DNA of 64,000 nt, taken from NCBI RefSeq assembly GCF_008017835.1, contig NZ_VRLT01000011.1, forward strand, positions 18,122-82,121, given 5' to 3'. The position numbers and the translations under genes are program-made. Below the pieces are notes generated by a model. That model saw only the letters and a program-made list of their open reading frames with translations, was not told the origin of the DNA and searched no databases. Numbering within the stretch: the stretch's first letter is position 1; the number at the start of each line of letters is the position of its first letter. This document shows positions 60,594-64,000 of the stretch, one piece after another. The DNA comes from Mesonia sp. HuA40. Its GTDB lineage: Bacteria; Bacteroidota; Bacteroidia; Flavobacteriales; Flavobacteriaceae.

Positions 60594-61010
60594 ATGAAAA
60601 AGATAATTTTAGGTGGAGCAATGGCACTTTTTGGTTTTAGCTTTATGCAAGCCCAAAGCGTAAACGATTTACCACAACCAGCAAAAGATGTTATTCAAAA
60701 GCATTATAAGGCTTGGAAGGTAGATAAAGTAAATATAGATAAAGATGACCGTCAAGAAGCTTTTCAAGTGAAGTTTGCGAACGGTGCTAAAATGGATTTT
60801 AATATTGAAGGTTACCTAACCGAAATCAAAGGTGATACCGAAATTCCGGCCGCTTTAATTCCTGAAAAAGTAAAGTATTTTGTGCAAAACAAATATCCTG
60901 AACAAAAGATTATTGAATGGGAATATGAAGACGGTAAACACGAAATAGGTTTAGACAACGGTACCGAATTGGAGTTTGACGGAAACGGAAAATTTTTAAA
61001 AGTTGACTAA
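60594..61010 (+). CDS. secreted PepSY-like protein
   Basis: 138 residues. A signal peptide (MKKIILGGAMALFGFSFMQAQ) is followed by two similar units of about 55 residues: LPQPAKDVIQKHYKAWKVDKVNIDKDDRQEAFQVKFANGAKMDFN and LIPEKVKYFVQNKYPEQKIIEWEYEDGKHEIGLDNGTELEF. This is the putative beta-lactamase-inhibitor-like (PepSY-like) type, common and of unknown role in Bacteroidota. It is monocistronic with a terminator. Confidence 0.8.
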   Translation: MKKIILGGAMALFGFSFMQAQSVNDLPQPAKDVIQKHYKAWKVDKVNIDKDDRQEAFQVKFANGAKMDFNIEGYLTEIKGDTEIPAALIPEKVKYFVQNKYPEQKIIEWEYEDGKHEIGLDNGTELEFDGNGKFLKVD

Positions 61011-61028
61011 TAATAATTGATTAAATTG

Positions 61029-61059
61029 AAAAACCCAAACTTTACGTTTGGGTTTTTTT
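61029..61059 (+). terminator. terminator after the PepSY-like gene
   Basis: AAAAACCCAAAC (61029-61040) and GTTTGGG plus a T run (61046-61059), loop TTTAC. A strong hairpin; the reverse direction also has T, so it may protect against readthrough from the Crp/Fnr gene. Confidence 0.9.
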
Positions 61060-61087
61060 ATGTTTAGTTATGACCAAGATACTGCGT

Positions 61088-61720
61088 TTAGGTTTTTAGT
61101 AGTTCTAGGCTATTGCGATTAATTTTGAGGTAACCTTGATATTCTAGCTTTTTTAATAAGCGAGAAATAACTACACGCGACGAGTTTAAATCTGATGCTA
61201 TTTCTTGGTGGGTCATTTCTAGATGAACCGAACGGTTGATTTTCTTTTTGCTTTCTAAATAGCGTAGAAGGCGCTCGTCTAACTTGGTAAAAGCAATATT
61301 GTCTATAGCTGAGAGTACTTCCATCAAGCGGTTGTGGTAGCTTTCAAAAACATAATTGCGCCAAGATTTATACTTTGAAGACCATTCTTCCATTTTAAAA
61401 ACGGGAACCATGAGTAAAGTAGAGTTTAATTCAGCTACAGCTTTAATTTCACTTTGTTTGTGCCCCACACAACAACTAAGGGTCATGGCGCAGGTTTCGC
61501 CGCGCTCTAAAAAATAGAGCAATAACTCATATCCGTCTTCATCTACACGCGAAATTTTAATCGCACCATCTAGTAATAAAGGCATAGAGCGTATATAGTC
61601 GCCTACTTGTATCAGCTCTTCACCGGCTTTTACCTCTTTAATCACACCAACGTCTTCAATTTCGGCGATTAATTCAGGTTGAAAAAGCGATTGGTAAGCT
61701 CCGTCTAAGGTGTTGGGCAT
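61088..61720 (-). CDS. Crp/Fnr-family transcription regulator
   Basis: 210 residues. An N-terminal cyclic-nucleotide-type beta roll (about 20-120; GEELIQVGDYIRSMPLLLDGAIKISR) is followed by a helix-turn-helix (HQEIASDLNSSRVVISRLLKKLE, about 170-192). The site of ligand binding is unusual in having CAMTLSCCVGHKQSEIKA, a Cys-rich stretch, also seen in related flavobacterial proteins and possibly redox-active. Likely target: the neighbouring efflux operon. The gene is 40 bp after the MFS transporter gene. Confidence 0.88.
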   Translation of the reverse strand: MPNTLDGAYQSLFQPELIAEIEDVGVIKEVKAGEELIQVGDYIRSMPLLLDGAIKISRVDEDGYELLLYFLERGETCAMTLSCCVGHKQSEIKAVAELNSTLLMVPVFKMEEWSSKYKSWRNYVFESYHNRLMEVLSAIDNIAFTKLDERLLRYLESKKKINRSVHLEMTHQEIASDLNSSRVVISRLLKKLEYQGYLKINRNSLELLKT

Positions 61721-61760
61721 AATCAGGTCTGTTTAGCATTAGTGTTTTACTAAGGTACAC

Positions 61761-62990
61761 TTATTTTGCACTTTTTAAAAAACTTACGGCGGCTTTTTCT
61801 TTCCACTCAAAACCAATCAGTAAAACATAGCTCAGTAAAAAACAAAGAAAAATACAAATAGCCATAGGCAATAAATACTGCCCAGAGAATGAGCTGATGA
61901 CAAAGGAGGCGACCGCTCCTAAAATCATTTTAAAACTTCCTACCAACGCCGAAGCTCGTCCGGCTTTTCGTGTAAACGGATAAAGCGATAGAGCAGTGGT
62001 ATTGGGATTTTGAAAGCCCAATAAAAATAATATTACAAACAAGCAGCCTAATATACTGATGTAATGATCTACATACAACGAGAAAACAACCAGTAAAATA
62101 CTAAATACCAGCAGAATAAAACCAACAAATTTAGTGGTTTGGTAGGTGCTAAATCGTTTGAGTACCACCCGGTTCAACTGACTTCCCGCAATAAGTCCTG
62201 CGGCGTTTAAACCGAATAACCAACCGAATTGCAATTCGGTGAAATGAAATTTATCGGTAAATAAAACCGGTGCGTTGGCGATATAAGCAAATAGCGCTCC
62301 TATGCATAAACTACCGGCAAGCGAGTAGGTGAGGAAAATTTTGTTCTTAAAAATACCTACATACTTTTTGGTTACTTCAATCGGATTCAGGTTTACGCTA
62401 TAATCGGCAGGAAAATTATCGGGTAGAAACCTAAACACACTTACAAACATCAAGCTGGCGACAATAACCAAAGCCAAAAAGATGTAGGGCCAATGCAGGT
62501 GGTGAATGATAAAGCCGCCTAGAGTAGGAGCCACAATGGGCGCACCTCCCATAATGAGCATTAAAAATGAAATGGCCCGGGCTACTTCTTCGGGTTTAAA
62601 AACGTCGCGCACCACAGCTTTTGAAGCGACCATACCTGCCGAAGCACCTATGGCTTGTAAAAAACGTGCAGCCATGAGCCACCAAATATTGGGAGAGAAA
62701 AAGCAAATTAAAGCGGCAAAGATATACAACACTAAGCCGAATAACAGTGGGGTTTTACGACCAAACTTATCCATCACTGGGCCGTACATTAATTGCCCCA
62801 GAGCAATTCCGATAAAATAAGTGGTAAGTGAGTAACCTACTTGTGATTTGGGTATGCTAAAATCTTGTGCTATTTGTTCAAAAGCTGGCAAATACATATC
62901 AATAGAAAGCGGACCTAGAGCAATTAAGGTTCCTAGCACCCAGAGAATAATCTGTTGCTTTTTCTTATGTGTTAAAGTCGTGGAAGGCAT
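61761..62990 (-). CDS. Bcr/CflA-type drug efflux MFS transporter
   Basis: 409 residues from the Met at 62990 (MPSTTLTHKKKQQI); five codons upstream would be a longer alternative. Twelve hydrophobic segments. GPLSIDMYLPAFEQIAQDF and LGQLMYGPVMDKFGRKTPLL, the MFS A-motif, are typical of Bcr/CflA (DHA1) exporters. FLQAIGASAGMVASKAVVRDVF is a further family mark. It exports drugs or other small molecules by proton exchange. It leads the operon with the Crp/Fnr gene. Confidence 0.9.
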   Translation of the reverse strand: MPSTTLTHKKKQQIILWVLGTLIALGPLSIDMYLPAFEQIAQDFSIPKSQVGYSLTTYFIGIALGQLMYGPVMDKFGRKTPLLFGLVLYIFAALICFFSPNIWWLMAARFLQAIGASAGMVASKAVVRDVFKPEEVARAISFLMLIMGGAPIVAPTLGGFIIHHLHWPYIFLALVIVASLMFVSVFRFLPDNFPADYSVNLNPIEVTKKYVGIFKNKIFLTYSLAGSLCIGALFAYIANAPVLFTDKFHFTELQFGWLFGLNAAGLIAGSQLNRVVLKRFSTYQTTKFVGFILLVFSILLVVFSLYVDHYISILGCLFVILFLLGFQNPNTTALSLYPFTRKAGRASALVGSFKMILGAVASFVISSFSGQYLLPMAICIFLCFLLSYVLLIGFEWKEKAAVSFLKSAK

Positions 62991-63160
62991 TTTGCAAAGG
63001 TGCAAGTAAATTGGATAATAGCGAACGGTTATAGGCTAGTTTAACAAAAGATTAATCGGAGTCTAAATGCGGCTAAAAGCTTAGCGTCTTGGTAATGAAA
63101 AGTTTAGTATACTATCCAATACGAGGCTTATTATCTGGTGCAGATTAAGCCTTTTAATAT

Positions 63161-63192
63161 TTGGTAAATTGTCAAAAACTTAAGTATATTTG
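63161..63192 (+). promoter_or_regulatory. promoter of the tRNA-Pro gene
   Basis: TTG (63161-63163), 21 bases, TATATTTG (63185-63192), 12 bases before the tRNA. Confidence 0.75.
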
Positions 63193-63204
63193 CGCTGCAA
63201 CATT

Positions 63205-63279
63205 CGGGATGTAGCTTAGTCCGGTTAAAGTGCGCGTCTGGGGGGCGCGAGATCGGAGGTTCGAATCCTCTCATCCCGA
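63205..63279 (+). tRNA. tRNA-Pro (anticodon GGG)
   Basis: CGGGATG pairs with CATCCCG in the acceptor stem; the anticodon loop is CTGGGGG within a CGCGT/GCGCG stem; the T-arm is GAGGTTCGAATCCTC. The next bases are CCA (63280-63282), so CCA is encoded or matches by chance. Anticodon GGG reads CCC and CCU. tRNA genes are common integration sites, and accessory-looking DNA follows. Confidence 0.95.
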
Positions 63280-63286
63280 CCAAATG

Positions 63287-63316
63287 AATCCAATCACGAG
63301 AGTGATTGGATTTTTT
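63287..63316 (+). terminator. terminator of the tRNA-Pro gene
   Basis: AATCCAATCAC (63287-63297) and GTGATTGGATT (63302-63312) form a perfect 11-bp stem with loop GAGA, then T. Confidence 0.9.
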
Positions 63317-63321
63317 GTTTT

Positions 63322-63400
63322 TAGCCCTAAAGCCCAGCTTTAAAGGGCCTAAAAATAAAAAATCCAATTTCAGGCGCTAGCCTGTTGGATTCATTTGAGC
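63322..63400. repeat. 79-bp direct repeat, copy 1
   Basis: It matches copy 2 (63445-63523) with three differences. Each copy holds two imperfect hairpins: GCCC-TAAAG / CTTTA-AA-GGGC, and AATCCAA-TTT-CAGGC / GCCTG-TTGGATT. The similarity continues weakly for about 20 bases (CCGAT...TTTTTGAGGA). Confidence 0.9.
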
Positions 63401-63444
63401 ACCGATTCCTTTTTGAGGATCAACGCAGTTAATCCTAGTAAATA

Positions 63445-63523
63445 TAGCCCTAAAGCCCAGCTTTAAAGGGCGTAAAAACAAAAAATCCAATTTCAGGCGC
63501 TAGCCTGTTGGATTTATTTGAGC
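63445..63523. repeat. 79-bp direct repeat, copy 2
   Basis: Second copy, 123 bp after the first, in the same orientation. The similar paired hairpins suggest a mobile or terminator-like repeat element with other copies in the genome. Confidence 0.9.
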
Positions 63524-63961
63524 CCGATCCATTTTTTTTGAGGAAAATCTCTCGTCTGCATTGCTTTACATTCCCAACCTAGCTTATCCTTTTTCTTTAT
63601 TAAAATGTATCAAAAATGTATCTTTAAAGAAACGGTAAAATAGTTGGCTTTTAATTCAAAGGCATGCCTCCAGATTGTTATAGCACCTATGAATTGGATT
63701 AATGTATAAGACTCATGAAACAATTTATTTCATTGCGCTCCTTGTAGCTTATAAACTAAATCTGCCTCTACTGGTTAAAACTGACTCTAACACATTCACT
63801 CCTCAATAACTTAGTTACACTTTATCCAATAAAGAAATTGTTTTAAAAGTGTATATTTGGGTTGATATAACGAGTTACCTAAAATAGCTCGGAATCTTAA
63901 GCGGAACGGAGAAATGATAAATTCGACTGTTTGAAAATTTAACTGACTTAAAAAGAGAACA
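63524..63961. other. gene-free region before the last gene
   Basis: No convincing frame. It holds a tandem 11-bp repeat of AAAATGTATC at 63602-63611 and 63613-63622, and a -7 box TATATTTG at 63852-63859 which may drive the gene starting at 63962, with a leader of about 95 bases. No clear TTG lies upstream of that box. Confidence 0.4.
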
Positions 63962-64000
63962 ATGGAATTGAAAAGCACAACGCGGAATGAAATAGCCCTG
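63962..64000 (+). CDS. start of an unidentified gene, cut by the window edge
   Basis: From the ATG at 63962 the frame reads MELKSTTRNEIAL and stays open to the last base. An A-rich region (TTAAAAAGAGAACA) directly before it suits Bacteroidota translation starts, and a candidate promoter lies upstream. Thirteen residues are not enough to name the family. Confidence 0.5.
   Translation, partial: MELKSTTRNEIAL

Noticed and set aside
63131..63367. 78-residue minus-strand frame with GMRGFEPPISRPPDAHF
   Set aside because: This is the antisense of the tRNA-Pro gene. The sequence is a well-known false protein caused by translating tRNA genes.
63322..63523. Possible CRISPR array
   Set aside because: Only two copies, 79 bp long with internal hairpins, and no cas genes. 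Not a CRISPR layout.

Overview
The window looks like a stretch of chromosome from a member of the Flavobacteriaceae (Bacteroidota). The evidence is AT-rich DNA, many promoter-like sites of the Bacteroidota type (TTG, about 19 bases, TAnnTTTG), and several families typical of flavobacteria: PorX, the fused LpxC/FabZ, DUF4290, DUF6495, TIGR02757 and BatA-like proteins. Gene order is mostly that of a housekeeping chromosome. I see no CRISPR array, prophage, intact insertion sequence or rRNA operon.

Layout. 1-8.7 kb: end of a YihY/BrkB membrane protein, a chalcone-isomerase-like protein, priA, an orphan LytTR regulator, the rpsF-rpsR-rplI operon, an FtsX-type permease and hisS. 8.8-18.8 kb: tRNA-Met, a START-like protein, a PabC-like aminotransferase, YqgE/AlgH, HU, an ATPase-recQ-fmt operon, DUF493, DUF4290, murA and a conserved protein of unknown function. 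18.8-31 kb: a metallo-hydrolase, then a leftward operon (histidine kinase, BatA-like, dihydroorotase-like, DUF4870, esterase), TIGR02757, LolD-like ATPase, MsrA, an alanine-dehydrogenase-like protein and small membrane or lipoproteins. 31-45.7 kb: tsaE and porX, diverging from an HD phosphohydrolase, a lipid A operon (lpxD, lpxC/fabZ, lpxA, efp, second lpxD, NTF2-like), sucD, fabG, a VWA-like protein, a prohibitin-like protein, truA and a TVP38 protein. 45.7-54.2 kb: an SdpI pseudogene, corA, an aldehyde dehydrogenase, tRNA-Arg and a dinB-dnaE mutagenesis pair. 54.2-63 kb: an RND efflux operon with a broken adaptor gene, a PepSY-like secreted protein, a Crp/Fnr regulator and a Bcr/CflA transporter. 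63-64 kb: tRNA-Pro, a two-copy repeat, and the start of a new gene at the edge of what may be an accessory region.

The most notable observations are small-scale. Two genes are each interrupted by a single in-frame stop (RND adaptor, SdpI). Three enzyme homologues lack key residues: MurA has Asp in place of the fosfomycin-target Cys, the dihydroorotase homologue has lost its HxH metal ligands, and the alanine dehydrogenase homologue has lost two catalytic positions. Tandem 11-bp repeats lie over the dinB promoter, a palindrome lies upstream of the efflux operon, and a terminator hairpin abuts the start codon of the pabC-like gene. Three convergent gene pairs share a TTAA as both stop codons. 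I did not find a large, clearly undescribed system. All family calls come from reading motifs, without database searches.
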